A DNA stretch of 64,000 bases from Streptomyces viridiviolaceus (GCF_014650995.1 NZ_BMWA01000027.1:1-64000), one strand, 5' to 3'. Positions 28,014-36,773 are shown, counted from the stretch's first letter. The notes: a model not told the origin generated them from the sequence alone. Numbers and translations: made by a program.

Positions 28014-28780
28014 GCGCCCCACGTCAGGTGACCGCCGTCGCCCACCGCGGCGACCCCTACCTCTTCCGCGAGAACACGCTCGACTCGCTGCGCTCCGCGC
28101 TCCGCCGCGGCGCGGACGCGGTCGAGGTCGACGTACGGCTGACCCGGGACGGGGTGCCCGTGCTGCTCCACGACGCGACGCTGAAGCGGCTGTGGGAGCA
28201 GGACCGGCCGCTGCTCTCGCTGTCGGCCGAGGAGGTGCGCGGGCTGACGGCGGGCAGGGTGCCGACGCTGGCCCAGGCGCTCGCGGCGACCGACGGGAGC
28301 CGGGTGATGCTCGACCTGCCCGGCATGCCGGACGTGCGGGCGGCCCGCCGGGTCGTGGACGTCGTACGCGAGTGCGGGGCGCAGGACCGCGTGTACTACT
28401 GCGCGGGCGCCCCCGCCATGCTCGCGGTGCGCGCGGCCGACCCGGCCGCCGAGATCGCGCTGACCTGGACGACGCTGGCACCGCCCAGGCCCGCGCTGCT
28501 GGCTGCGGTCCGCCCGCGCTGGCTCAACTACCGGTTCGGGCTGGTGGACCGGGCGCTGGCCGAGCGCGTCCACCGTGACGGCCACCTGCTGTCCGTCTGG
28601 ACCCCTGACACCCGCCGCACGATGCGCCGCCTCCTCGCCCTGGGCGTCGACTCGATCACGACGAACCGCATCGAGACGCTGTGCGCGCTGCGCGGGGCGT
28701 CCCGGCGTGGGACCGCCGGGGCCTTGGGGCGCGGCGACGAGGCGGCGAAGACGCGGGAGCACGACCCGCAGGGCCGCTGA
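28010..28780 (+). CDS. Glycerophosphodiester phosphodiesterase family protein
   Basis: 256 residues. GDPD motifs are AHRGDPYLFRENTLDSL (His-Arg and Glu), then GADAVEVDVRLTRDGVPVLL followed by the catalytic HD, then a C-terminal SVWTPDTRRTMRRLLALGVD. It would split glycerophosphodiesters into an alcohol and glycerol 3-phosphate. No signal peptide, so cytoplasmic. The start overlaps the deaminase stop, giving a two-gene operon ended by the hairpin at 28786-28815. The last ~25 residues are unconserved. Confidence 0.9.
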   Translation: MSAPRQVTAVAHRGDPYLFRENTLDSLRSALRRGADAVEVDVRLTRDGVPVLLHDATLKRLWEQDRPLLSLSAEEVRGLTAGRVPTLAQALAATDGSRVMLDLPGMPDVRAARRVVDVVRECGAQDRVYYCAGAPAMLAVRAADPAAEIALTWTTLAPPRPALLAAVRPRWLNYRFGLVDRALAERVHRDGHLLSVWTPDTRRTMRRLLALGVDSITTNRIETLCALRGASRRGTAGALGRGDEAAKTREHDPQGR

Positions 28781-28785
28781 CGCCC

Positions 28786-28815
28786 GCAGGGGCGGACTTG
28801 CGTTTCCGCCCCTGC
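28786..28815 (+). terminator. Terminator after the GDPD gene
   Basis: Perfect 11-bp stem (28786-28796 with 28805-28815) and eight-base loop, five bases after the GDPD stop and between two convergent genes. Confidence 0.8.
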
Positions 28816-28869
28816 GCTCCCCTGCCGGAGGAGACGTTCACGCCCCCGCCGGCACTCGTGCGGCCTCGT

Positions 28870-29433
28870 TCAGCGCCGGGCCCCGGCGTTGCGGCCGGCT
28901 CCGACGACCCGCCTCGCCACCGCGTGCGAAACGGTCGTGGCGGCGCCCGCCAGGCCCAGCGCGAGGGCGACGTCGCGCGGGCGGGCCGGGCGGAGCACGC
29001 CGGCGCGGCGCAGCCGGTGGCGGGCCCACAGGGTGAACGGGACGACCACCAGCGGCGAGGTCGCGGCACCGGGCGTGTAGCCGCGGAGGAGCCCCGCCTG
29101 GGCGAGGTGCACCAGGCCGTGCAGGCCGAAGGCGTCGAGGGCGGTCTGGTACGCGGAGGACCGGCCGCCGGTCAGCCGTCCCGCGGCGGCCGCGGACGCC
29201 ACGACGGCGGCCATCACCCCCACGGCGACCGTGAACTCCCGCGCGTCGACGGCCTCGGCCCGCCGCCACACGGCCTCCGGCACGAGAGGGAACCTCTCCC
29301 TCAGGACCGGCACGTTGCGCCGCAGCCAGCCCGGCAGGGCCACCAGTTCCTCCGCGTCGTGCAGGGCCCAGGCCGCGAGCAGTCCGAGAGTGACCGCCCC
29401 TCCGACCGCTTCATCACCCGATGAATTGATCAT
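28870..29433 (-). CDS. HXXEE-domain integral membrane protein
   Basis: 187 residues with the diagnostic HDAEE near residue 25 and about four to five membrane helices. Basic C-terminus RRVVGAGRNAGARR. The HXXEE family has no established biochemical role; the motif suggests metal or proton handling. Convergent with the GDPD gene and upstream of nothing on its strand. It follows the potD-like gene's 3' end by 14 bases in the opposite order, so the two could be transcribed together. Confidence 0.72.
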   Translation of the reverse strand: MINSSGDEAVGGAVTLGLLAAWALHDAEELVALPGWLRRNVPVLRERFPLVPEAVWRRAEAVDAREFTVAVGVMAAVVASAAAAGRLTGGRSSAYQTALDAFGLHGLVHLAQAGLLRGYTPGAATSPLVVVPFTLWARHRLRRAGVLRPARPRDVALALGLAGAATTVSHAVARRVVGAGRNAGARR

Positions 29434-29446
29434 GCCGGTCAGTCTG

Positions 29447-30637
29447 CTACAGCCCCACGATGGCGTTCCACCGCTTCGCGAACTCTGCCCGCTCCTCCGA
29501 CCCGATGTCCCGCGCGATGGCGAGCCGCGCCCGCATCGCCGCGTCCGGGAAGATCAGCGGGTCCTCGGCCAGGGCGGCCGTCTCCTCGTCCTTGGCGGAG
29601 GCGAGCACGTCCTGCGCGGCCGGGACGGGGCAGACGTAGTTCACCCAGGCGGCCAGCTCCGCGGCCACCTCGGGCTCGTAGTAGTGGTCGATCAGCTCTT
29701 CGGCGTTGCCCTTGTGGCGGGCCAGGTTCGGGATCATCAGCGACTCCGCCCACAGCTCGGCGCCCTCCTCCGGGACGACGAACTCGATGTCCGGGTCGTC
29801 GGCCTGGAGCTGGATGACGTCACCGGAGTACGCCTGACACGCCAGGACGTCCCCGCTGGAGAGGTCCTTGATGTAGTCGTTGCCGGTGAAGCGGCGGATC
29901 TGCCCCTTGTCCACCTGCTTCTGCACCCGGTCGCACACCCGGTGGAAGTCGTCCGCCGTCCAGGCGGTGATGTCCACGCCGTCGCCCAGCATCAGCAGCG
30001 CGAACGCCTCGTCCAGCCCGGAGAGCAGGGTCACCCGGCCCTTGAGGTCGCTCGCCCACAGGTCCGAGACGTGCCGGATCTCCCGGCCCAGCCGACGCCG
30101 GTTGTACGCGATGCCGGTGATGCCCGACTGCCACGGCACGGTGAACTTCCGTCCCGGGTCGAAGGCGGGGGAACGCAGCAGCGGGTCGAGGTACTTGGTG
30201 ACGTTCGGCTGACGGGAGCGGTCCATCTCCTGCACCCAGCCGAGCCGGACGAACCGCCCGCACATCCAGTCGCTGATGACGATCAGATCGCGGTCCGTGG
30301 GCTGGTGGTTCATCAGGGCCGGGCTGATCTTGCCGAAGAACTCGTCGTTGTCGTTGATCTCCTCGACGTAGGCGACGGAGACGCCGGTCCGCTCCTCGAA
30401 CGCCTCCAGCGTGGGCCGCCGACCGGGGTTCTCGTCGTCGGTGTCGATGTACAGCGGCCAGTTCGCCCAGGTCAGACGTCGTTCGGTGGCGGACAGGTCG
30501 GTCGCGGCGCGGTCGCCCGGTGCGACGTACGCGGCCGGCACACCGCAGCCGGCCAGCGCGCCGAACGCGGCGGAACCGCCCAGCGTCCGCAGCAGGGTCC
30601 GACGGGAGATCGAGGGCGTCTTCGAAGACAGGGGCAT
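29447..30637 (-). CDS. Second PotD-like polyamine-binding lipoprotein
   Basis: 396 residues. Tat-like signal SRRTLLRTLGGSAAFGALAG with lipobox cysteine in LAGCG. The mature part closely parallels the PotD at 21890-23137 (EINDNDEFFGKISP, RRFTGNDYIKDLSSGD, YYEPEVAAELAAWVNYVCP). No permease or ATPase sits beside it, so it may feed the PotABC at 18997-21884 or sense polyamines. ATG 30637 is preceded by a TTGTTC-N18-CATCCT promoter (30644-30673), with six bases from -10 to the ATG, implying a leaderless mRNA. Confidence 0.85.
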   Translation of the reverse strand: MPLSSKTPSISRRTLLRTLGGSAAFGALAGCGVPAAYVAPGDRAATDLSATERRLTWANWPLYIDTDDENPGRRPTLEAFEERTGVSVAYVEEINDNDEFFGKISPALMNHQPTDRDLIVISDWMCGRFVRLGWVQEMDRSRQPNVTKYLDPLLRSPAFDPGRKFTVPWQSGITGIAYNRRRLGREIRHVSDLWASDLKGRVTLLSGLDEAFALLMLGDGVDITAWTADDFHRVCDRVQKQVDKGQIRRFTGNDYIKDLSSGDVLACQAYSGDVIQLQADDPDIEFVVPEEGAELWAESLMIPNLARHKGNAEELIDHYYEPEVAAELAAWVNYVCPVPAAQDVLASAKDEETAALAEDPLIFPDAAMRARLAIARDIGSEERAEFAKRWNAIVGL

Positions 30638-30643
30638 GGCCGC

Positions 30644-30718
30644 AGGATGCCGCGCCCGTCGTCCGGGGAACAATCGACGCTGCGTCGAGCGCCTCCGCCC
30701 AGGCCCGACAGCCTGTCG
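30644..30718 (-). promoter_or_regulatory. Promoter and operators of the second PotD-like gene
   Basis: -10 CATCCT (30644-30649) and -35 TTGTTC (30668-30673) on the minus strand. A palindrome TCGACGC-T-GCGTCGA (30674-30688) abuts the -35, and CGACAG-C-CTGTCG (30706-30718) lies further up. The first could be a repressor or activator site. Confidence 0.45.
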
Positions 30719-30763
30719 ACCAGGGCGAGTTCGCAGTACGCCGTGCCGCCCCGGACGACAGCG

Positions 30764-30797
30764 CGGCCCCGGACGGGAAGCATCCCGCCCGGGGCCG
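30764..30797 (-). terminator. Terminator of the second aldehyde dehydrogenase
   Basis: A 15-base arm at 30764-30778 pairs with 30783-30797 with one internal mismatch and a four-base loop. It is 30 bases beyond the aldehyde dehydrogenase stop. Confidence 0.75.
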
Positions 30798-30826
30798 GAC
30801 GATCACCTGGCCGAACCGCCGGAGGC

Positions 30827-32266
30827 CTACGCGTCCAGGGACGTCATCACGTGCTTGATCCGCGTGTAGTCGTCGAAGCCGTAGGCCGACAGGTCCTTGC
30901 CGTAGCCGGACTTCTTGAAGCCGCCGTGCGGCATCTCGGCGACCAGCGGGATGTGGGTGTTGATCCACACGCAGCCGAAGTCGAGCTTCTTGGACATCCG
31001 CATGGCGCGGCCGTGGTCCTTCGTCCACACCGAGGAGGCCAGCGCGTAGTCGACGCCGTTGGCCCACTCCACCGCCTGCTCCTCGTCGCGGAAGGACTGG
31101 ACGGTGATGACCGGGCCGAAGACCTCGTTCTGGACGATCTCGTCGTCCTGCTTCAGGCCCGAGACGACGGTCGGGGCGTAGAAGTAGCCCTTGTCGCCGA
31201 CCTGGTGACCGCCGGCCTCGACCTTGGCGTGCGCGGGCAGGCGCTCGATGAAGCCGGAGACCTGCTTGAGCTGGTTGGGGTTGTTCAGCGGACCGTAGAG
31301 CACGTCCTCGTCGTCCGGCTGGCCGGTCTTGGTCTCGGACGCGGCCTTGGCGAGCGCGGAGACGAACTCGTCGTGGATCGACTCGTGGACGAGCACGCGG
31401 GTGGCCGCCGTGCAGTCCTGGCCGGCGTTGAAGAAGCCCGCCGTCGAGATGTCCTCGACGGCCTTGGCGATGTCGGTGTCCTCGAAGACCACGACCGGGG
31501 CCTTGCCGCCCAGCTCCAGGTGGACGCGCTTGAGGTCCTTCGACGCCGACTCGGCGACCGACATGCCGGCCCGCACGGAGCCGGTGATGGAGGCCATCGC
31601 CGGGGTCGGGTGCTCGACCATCAGGCGGCCGGTCTCCCGGTCGCCGCAGATGACGTTGAAGACGCCCTTGGGCAGGACCGAGCCGATGATCTCCGCGATC
31701 AGGACCGTGGAGGCGGGGGTGGTGTCCGAGGGCTTCAGGACGACCGTGTTGCCCGCCGCGAGCGCGGGGGCGAACTTCCACACGGCCATCATCATCGGGT
31801 AGTTCCACGGCGCGACCTGCGCGCAGACGCCGATCGGCTCGCGGCGGATCATGGAGGTCAGGCCCTCCATGTACTCGCCGGCGCTCCGCCCCTCCAGCAT
31901 CCGGGCCGCGCCCGCGAAGAAGCGGATCTGGTCGACCATCGGCGGGATCTCCTCGGAGCGGGTCAGCCCGATCGGCTTGCCCGTGTTCTCCACCTCGGCG
32001 GCGATCAGCTCCTCGGCACGCTCCTCGAACGCGTCCGCGATCTTCAGGAGGGCCTTCTGCCGCTCGGCGGGGGTGGTGTCGCGCCAGGCCGGGAAGGCGG
32101 CCGCGGCGGCCGCCATGGCGGCGTCCACGTCCGCCTGCCCGGACAGGGGAGCCGTCGCGTACGCCTCGCCCGTGGCGGGGTTGACCACTTCGGTGGTCCG
32201 TCCGTCGGCGGCGTCCCGGAACTCACCGTCGATGTAGTTGCGCAGACGACGCAGCTCGGTGCTCAC
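30827..32266 (-). CDS. Aldehyde dehydrogenase, aminobutyraldehyde type, second copy
   Basis: 479 residues, close in style to the one at 23201-24736. Landmarks are VAPWNYPMMMAVWKFAP, LELGGKAPVVVF, catalytic cysteine in NAGQDCTAATR, and NEVFGPVITVQSF. GTG start with GGAGG upstream. Divergent from an Lrp/AsnC regulator and an aminotransferase gene. The transaminase could make an aminoaldehyde from a diamine and this enzyme could oxidise it. Promoter and an inverted repeat over the start site lie at 32285-32336. Confidence 0.9.
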   Translation of the reverse strand: MSTELRRLRNYIDGEFRDAADGRTTEVVNPATGEAYATAPLSGQADVDAAMAAAAAAFPAWRDTTPAERQKALLKIADAFEERAEELIAAEVENTGKPIGLTRSEEIPPMVDQIRFFAGAARMLEGRSAGEYMEGLTSMIRREPIGVCAQVAPWNYPMMMAVWKFAPALAAGNTVVLKPSDTTPASTVLIAEIIGSVLPKGVFNVICGDRETGRLMVEHPTPAMASITGSVRAGMSVAESASKDLKRVHLELGGKAPVVVFEDTDIAKAVEDISTAGFFNAGQDCTAATRVLVHESIHDEFVSALAKAASETKTGQPDDEDVLYGPLNNPNQLKQVSGFIERLPAHAKVEAGGHQVGDKGYFYAPTVVSGLKQDDEIVQNEVFGPVITVQSFRDEEQAVEWANGVDYALASSVWTKDHGRAMRMSKKLDFGCVWINTHIPLVAEMPHGGFKKSGYGKDLSAYGFDDYTRIKHVMTSLDA

Positions 32267-32284
32267 TGCCGGCCCTCCAAGTTC

Positions 32285-32336
32285 GGGTGTCCAATCACTG
32301 AGACACCCACCCTAGACGGAGAGCCGACGTTTTCAA
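32285..32336 (-). promoter_or_regulatory. Promoter with inverted repeat over its start site
   Basis: -35 TTGAAA (32331-32336), 16-base spacer, -10 TAGGGT (32309-32314) on the minus strand. GGGTGTC (32285-32291) and GACACCC (32302-32308) form an inverted repeat that begins at the -10 and covers the likely transcription start, a good place for a repressor. Confidence 0.5.
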
Positions 32337-32410
32337 CACCCCCGGTCGCCTCTGGATTGCGAAATCCGCAGGCTCAGGCGATCTAGACAACGAATTTCAT
32401 CGATCCGGCC

Positions 32411-32439
32411 TTGCAAAACTGTCGATACGTCGTGCACAG
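32411..32439 (+). promoter_or_regulatory. Leaderless promoter of the Lrp/AsnC gene
   Basis: TTGCAA (32411-32416), a 17-base spacer and CACAGT (32434-32439) precede the GTG at 32447 by seven bases, the usual layout of a leaderless streptomycete mRNA. Confidence 0.5.
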
Positions 32440-32446
32440 TGAAGCC

Positions 32447-32947
32447 GTGGCCAGTCGAAGCGCAGACCAGAGGGACTCCCGCGAGTCCAGGAACGGCGGT
32501 CCCCAGTTGGACGCCGTCTCCCTCGCCATCATCGAACAGCTCCAGGAGGACGGCCGCCGGCCGTACGCCGCCATCGGCAAGGCCGTGGGCCTGTCGGAGG
32601 CGGCCGTGCGCCAGCGCGTCCAGAAGCTGCTCGACCAGGGCGTGATGCAGATCGTCGCCGTGACGGACCCGCTCACCGTGGGCTTCCGCCGCCAGGCGAT
32701 GGTCGGTGTCAACGTCGAGGGCGACGTGGAGTCCGTCGCCGACGCGCTGACGGCCATGTCCGAATGCGAGTACGTGGTGATGACCGCAGGCTCCTTCGAC
32801 CTGATGGTGGAGGTCGTCTGCGAGGACGACGACCACCTCCTGGACGTCATCAACAAACGCATCCGGGCCGTCCCCGGAGTGCGCTCCACCGAGAGCTTCG
32901 TCTACCTCAAGCTCAAGAAGCAGACCTATATGTGGGGAACCCGATAA
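32447..32947 (+). CDS. Lrp/AsnC-family transcriptional regulator
   Basis: 166 residues. N-terminal helix-turn-helix RRPYAAIGKAVGLSEAAVRQ, then a RAM-type ligand-binding domain ending in GVRSTESFVYLKLKKQTY. It sits between the divergent aldehyde dehydrogenase and the co-directional aminotransferase and presumably controls both in response to an amine or amino acid. I recall the S. coelicolor counterpart being linked to polyamine/ethanolamine gene control, but this cannot be read from the sequence. GTG 32447 chosen for the leaderless promoter; a start at 32411 would overlap the -35. Confidence 0.9.
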   Translation: MASRSADQRDSRESRNGGPQLDAVSLAIIEQLQEDGRRPYAAIGKAVGLSEAAVRQRVQKLLDQGVMQIVAVTDPLTVGFRRQAMVGVNVEGDVESVADALTAMSECEYVVMTAGSFDLMVEVVCEDDDHLLDVINKRIRAVPGVRSTESFVYLKLKKQTYMWGTR

Positions 32948-32949
32948 TC

Positions 32950-34323
32950 GTGAGCACCGACAGCCCCAAGGACCTCAGCAGGACCGCGTACGACCACTTG
33001 TGGATGCACTTCACCCGCATGTCGTCGTACGAGAACGCCCCCGTCCCCACCATCGTCCGCGGTGAGGGCACCCACATCTACGACGACAAGGGCAAGCGCT
33101 ACCTCGACGGCCTCGCGGGCCTGTTCGTGGTCCAGGCCGGACACGGCCGCACGGAGCTGGCCGAGACCGCCCTGAAGCAGGCGCAGGAGCTCGCCTTCTT
33201 CCCGGTGTGGTCCTACGCCCACCCGAAGGCCGTCGAGCTGGCCGAGCGCCTCGCCAACGAGGCCCCCGGCGACCTCAACAAGGTCTTCTTCACCACTGGC
33301 GGCGGCGAGGCGGTCGAGACCGCCTGGAAGCTGGCCAAGCAGTACTTCAAGCTGACCGGCAAGCCGACCAAGTACAAGGTCATCTCCCGCGCGGTCGCCT
33401 ACCACGGCACCCCGCAGGGCGCCCTGTCCATCACCGGTCTGCCGGGCCTGAAGGCCCCGTTCGAGCCGCTGGTCCCGGGCGCGCACAAGGTCCCGAACAC
33501 CAACATCTACCGCGCCCCGATCTACGGCGACGACCCCGAGGCCTTCGGCCGCTGGGCCGCCGACCAGATCGAGCAGCAGATCCTGTTCGAGGGCCCGGAG
33601 ACGGTCGCGGCTGTCTTCCTGGAGCCCGTGCAGAACGCCGGCGGCTGCTTCCCGCCCCCGCCCGGCTACTTCCAGCGCGTGCGCGAGATCTGCGACCAGT
33701 ACGACGTCCTGCTCGTCTCGGACGAGGTCATCTGCGCCTTCGGCCGCCTGGGCACGACGTTCGCCTGCGACAAGTTCGGCTACGTCCCGGACATGATCAC
33801 CTGCGCCAAGGGCATGACCTCGGGCTACTCCCCGATCGGCGCCTGCATCGTCTCCGACCGCCTGGCCGAGCCGTTCTACAAGGGCGACAACACCTTCCTG
33901 CACGGCTACACCTTCGGCGGCCACCCGGTCTCCGCCGCGGTCGGCATCGCCAACCTCGACCTGTTCGAGCGCGAGGGCCTCAACCAGCACGTGCTCGACA
34001 ACGAGGGCAACTTCCGCGCCACCCTGGAGAAGCTGCTCGACCTGCCGATCGTCGGCGACGTCCGCGGCAACGGCTTCTTCTACGGTATCGAGCTGGTCAA
34101 GGACAAGAACACCAAGGAGTCCTTCACCGACGAGGAGACCGAGCGCGTCCTGTACGGCTTCCTCTCCAAGAAGCTCTTCGAGAACGGCCTGTACTGCCGG
34201 GCCGACGACCGTGGCGACCCGGTCATCCAGCTCGCCCCGCCGCTGATCTCCAACCAGGAGACCTTCGACGAGATCGAGCAGATCCTTCGCGCGACGCTGA
34301 CGGAGGCGTGGACCAAGCTCTGA
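32950..34323 (+). CDS. Class III aminotransferase, probable polyamine/omega-amine type
   Basis: 457 residues, PLP-dependent. Landmarks are LAGLFVVQAGHGR, TTGGGEAVETAWKLAKQYF, VSDEVICAFGRLGTTFACD, the Schiff-base lysine in TCAKGMTSGYSPIGA, and the HGYTFGGHPV loop. These omega-aminotransferases act on terminal amines such as putrescine, beta-alanine or taurine with pyruvate or 2-oxoglutarate. GTG start two bases after the regulator's stop, so the two are cotranscribed. A hairpin at 34346-34367 ends the unit. Confidence 0.9.
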   Translation: MSTDSPKDLSRTAYDHLWMHFTRMSSYENAPVPTIVRGEGTHIYDDKGKRYLDGLAGLFVVQAGHGRTELAETALKQAQELAFFPVWSYAHPKAVELAERLANEAPGDLNKVFFTTGGGEAVETAWKLAKQYFKLTGKPTKYKVISRAVAYHGTPQGALSITGLPGLKAPFEPLVPGAHKVPNTNIYRAPIYGDDPEAFGRWAADQIEQQILFEGPETVAAVFLEPVQNAGGCFPPPPGYFQRVREICDQYDVLLVSDEVICAFGRLGTTFACDKFGYVPDMITCAKGMTSGYSPIGACIVSDRLAEPFYKGDNTFLHGYTFGGHPVSAAVGIANLDLFEREGLNQHVLDNEGNFRATLEKLLDLPIVGDVRGNGFFYGIELVKDKNTKESFTDEETERVLYGFLSKKLFENGLYCRADDRGDPVIQLAPPLISNQETFDEIEQILRATLTEAWTKL

Positions 34324-34345
34324 TCCCGGTCCCGATCAGCTTTGC

Positions 34346-34367
34346 CGATCATCCTCAGAGATGATCG
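34346..34367 (+). terminator. Terminator after the aminotransferase
   Basis: CGATCATC (34346-34353) and GATGATCG (34360-34367) pair perfectly around a six-base loop, 22 bases after the stop. Confidence 0.65.
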
Positions 34368-34547
34368 CCACCGGCCCCGGTGTCGTCCGTTCCAGTGAGA
34401 AACGGCGGCCCGGGGCCGCGTGCTGTCCGGCCTCCCGCGGCGGACTGCCTAGCGTGCCGAGTGACCGATCGGCCCTGCCTTCGTTCCCCCACGCGGGGGA
34501 TTTCACGAACCACGCACGGCATTCTGATCTGAACCGAGGTGTACGCC

Positions 34548-35297
34548 ATGGTCACCCCGCCGGACAACGACGTGCTCTGGGCACGTGCCCTGCACTTCCA
34601 GCACCGCGACGGAACCCCCGCGCTGAGCGGCGTCTCGCTCGAAGTCCGCGCGGGCGAGGTCCTCGCCGTGAGCGGCCCGCGCGGCAGCGGCAAGACGACC
34701 CTGCTCAAGTGCCTGTCCGGCCTGGTTCCGGTGCAGAGCGGCGAGGTCTGGTTCAACAGCGTGCCGGTGCACACCATGGGTTCGTTCGGCCGTGAGCGGC
34801 TGCGGCGAGACCGCTTCGGCTGGATCGACCCGGCTCCGGTGCTCGTCCCCGAGCTGAACGTCTGGGAGAACGCCGCCCTCCCGCTGATGCTGCGCGGCCT
34901 CGGCCGGCGCCAGGCCAGGACCACCGCCCTGGAGTGGCTCGAACGCCTCGACGTCGGCGACCGGGCCCGGCGGCGCCCGCACCAGCTCCAGCAGGCCGAG
35001 CGGCAGCGGGTCTGCATCGCCCGCGCGCTCGCCGTCGCCCCCTCGGTCCTGTTCGCCGACGAGCCGACGGCCCCCCTGCACCGCAGCGACCGCGCCCACG
35101 TCCTGCGGACGCTCACCACGGCGGCCCGTTCGCACGGCATCACGGTCCTCCTCGCCACCCACGACGCGGAGACCGCGGCCCTCGCCGACCGCACGGTGGC
35201 CCTGCTCGACGGGCGGCGGGTGAAGACCGTGCACCTCCCCCCGGTCTCCGAGACCGCCACGACGGAAGGCCGGGCGGCGTGCTCGCTCTCCGTCTGA
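34548..35297 (+). CDS. ABC transporter ATP-binding protein (exporter type)
   Basis: 249 residues. Walker A SGPRGSGKTTL, Walker B SVLFADEPTAPLH and switch histidine LLATHDAE are present. The signature loop reads LQQAERQRV instead of LSGGQ, so nucleotide-dependent dimer closure may be altered. Style is that of the MacB/LolD class that partners an FtsX-like permease, which is the next gene. ATG 34548 has GAGGTG seven bases upstream. Substrate unknown. Confidence 0.85.
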   Translation: MVTPPDNDVLWARALHFQHRDGTPALSGVSLEVRAGEVLAVSGPRGSGKTTLLKCLSGLVPVQSGEVWFNSVPVHTMGSFGRERLRRDRFGWIDPAPVLVPELNVWENAALPLMLRGLGRRQARTTALEWLERLDVGDRARRRPHQLQQAERQRVCIARALAVAPSVLFADEPTAPLHRSDRAHVLRTLTTAARSHGITVLLATHDAETAALADRTVALLDGRRVKTVHLPPVSETATTEGRAACSLSV

Positions 35298-36655
35298 CCC
35301 GCGGCGCCCACCTCGCCGTCCACCTGCGCCGTCTGCTGGTCGCGGCGGCGTCGGCGGGCACGGGCTTCCTGCTGCTGTGCTCCCTCGGCCACGCGATGAA
35401 CCATCCCGACGAGCCCGGCACCTCGGCCCTGCGCCTGGTCTGGTGCGCGGTCCCCGTCGCCGCCACCGCGTACCTGGCCGTCGCCGTGGCCCGTACCGAC
35501 CCGGCCACCCGTCCACGCCCCGGACTGTCGGCGATCGGCCTCGGCCCCGGCCGGCTGATGGCCGTCTCGGCGGCCACCACGGCCCTGTCCGGCGCGCTCG
35601 GCTCGCTGCTGGCCCTGCTGCTCTTCCTCCATCTGCGCGGCGACCCCGCGGGCACTCCCTTCGACGGCGCCGCCGCCGACGCCCTCGCCCCCGGCCGGTC
35701 CCTCCCCCTCCCGGCGGCCCTGACCCTGCTGGCGCTGGTGCCGGTGACGGCGTCGGCGGCGTCGGCCCTGGCCCTCCGGCCGAGGGAACCCCGGCCGGCC
35801 CGGGACCGCGCCGCGCGCGGGTACGGCCGCTTCGGGGCGTACGGCCCGGGCACGGCCCGCGAGACCTTCGGCGCCTACGGCCGCTTCGGCGCCCGTCTGA
35901 ACCGGGCACCGTCCCCGACGGCCCCCGCCACCGACGCCCCCGCCCTCACCGACGACGACGCACAGTCCGCGAGCAGCCGCGCCGCGCCGGGCGGCGCACC
36001 GCACCCCGCGGCCTCGGCGGACGGCCCCCCGCAGACGCCGGACGCCCCCGACGACCACCCCGGGGCCCAGGGCGGCTCCGGCACCCTTCCCTGGGGCATC
36101 GCCGTACTGGCCGCGGGCCTCGCCGTGGAGACCTACGCGGGCCGCGCCACCGCCCCCACCTCCGACGCCCCGGCGGCAGGCGTCCTCGTCGGCTGGTCCC
36201 TGGCCACCGTCGGCCTCGCCCTGGCCGGCCCCGGCCTCACCCACCTGTGCGGCCGGCTCCTGCAGGCGGTCCGCCCCGGCGCTCTGCGTCTGCTGGCCGG
36301 CCGGGTCCTCATGGAGGAGGCGAGCCGCATCGGCCGCCCCCTGGGCGTGGTCTGCGCCGTGGCCTCGGCGGCCTACGCCGCGGCCGCCCTGTACGACGCC
36401 GGCGGAGGGTCGTTCGGCCCGCTGCGCACCCTCGGCGCACTCCTCGTGGCGGGCTGCGCGGTGGCCACCCTGCTCACCGCGGCCGTCGAGGCCAAACACG
36501 CCCGAGCCGACACGACGGCCACGCTGCTGCGGCTGGGGGCGCCACCGGTGATGCTGCGCAGCGCCGCCGCCCTGCGGGCCTGCGCACTGCTGGCCGTCTT
36601 CGGCCCGCTGACCCTGATCGTCGCCGAACTGGCGGCGCTCCCGCTGACGCGCTGA
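35279..36655 (+). CDS. FtsX-like ABC permease
   Basis: 458 residues. Roughly three helices in the N-terminal 160 residues, a long disordered alanine/proline linker (~190-265) with the repeat YGRFGAYG / YGRFGARL, then four or five helices. Partner of the ATPase at 34548. The GTG start lies inside the last codons of that gene (overlap 19 bases) with GGAAGG upstream, so translation is coupled. It resembles exporters of peptides or antimicrobials in architecture only. Followed by an AT-rich nested inverted repeat. Confidence 0.82.
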   Translation: MLALRLTRGAHLAVHLRRLLVAAASAGTGFLLLCSLGHAMNHPDEPGTSALRLVWCAVPVAATAYLAVAVARTDPATRPRPGLSAIGLGPGRLMAVSAATTALSGALGSLLALLLFLHLRGDPAGTPFDGAAADALAPGRSLPLPAALTLLALVPVTASAASALALRPREPRPARDRAARGYGRFGAYGPGTARETFGAYGRFGARLNRAPSPTAPATDAPALTDDDAQSASSRAAPGGAPHPAASADGPPQTPDAPDDHPGAQGGSGTLPWGIAVLAAGLAVETYAGRATAPTSDAPAAGVLVGWSLATVGLALAGPGLTHLCGRLLQAVRPGALRLLAGRVLMEEASRIGRPLGVVCAVASAAYAAAALYDAGGGSFGPLRTLGALLVAGCAVATLLTAAVEAKHARADTTATLLRLGAPPVMLRSAAALRACALLAVFGPLTLIVAELAALPLTR

Positions 36656-36658
36656 CCG

Positions 36659-36706
36659 CCGGTCCACCGGCCCCGCAGAAATTTCTCGAAGAAATCCCCG
36701 GACCGG
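36659..36706. terminator. Nested inverted repeat with AT-rich core
   Basis: Outer arms CCGGTCC (36659-36665) and GGACCGG (36700-36706) enclose ATTTCT-CGA-AGAAAT (36681-36695). It starts four bases after the permease stop. Probably a terminator, though the AT-rich core would also suit a DNA-binding protein controlling the VOC gene at 36774. Confidence 0.55.
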
Positions 36707-36773
36707 CGATGAGTTCCGCACCGCCCTCCCGTCTAACCCTCCGAACGCAACGACACCAACGGGAGAGGGCCCG

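Noticed and set aside
29231..32386. A plus-strand open frame of 1051 codons
   Set aside because: Antisense across the HXXEE, PotD-like and aldehyde dehydrogenase genes with low-complexity composition; no start site or domain, so a shadow.
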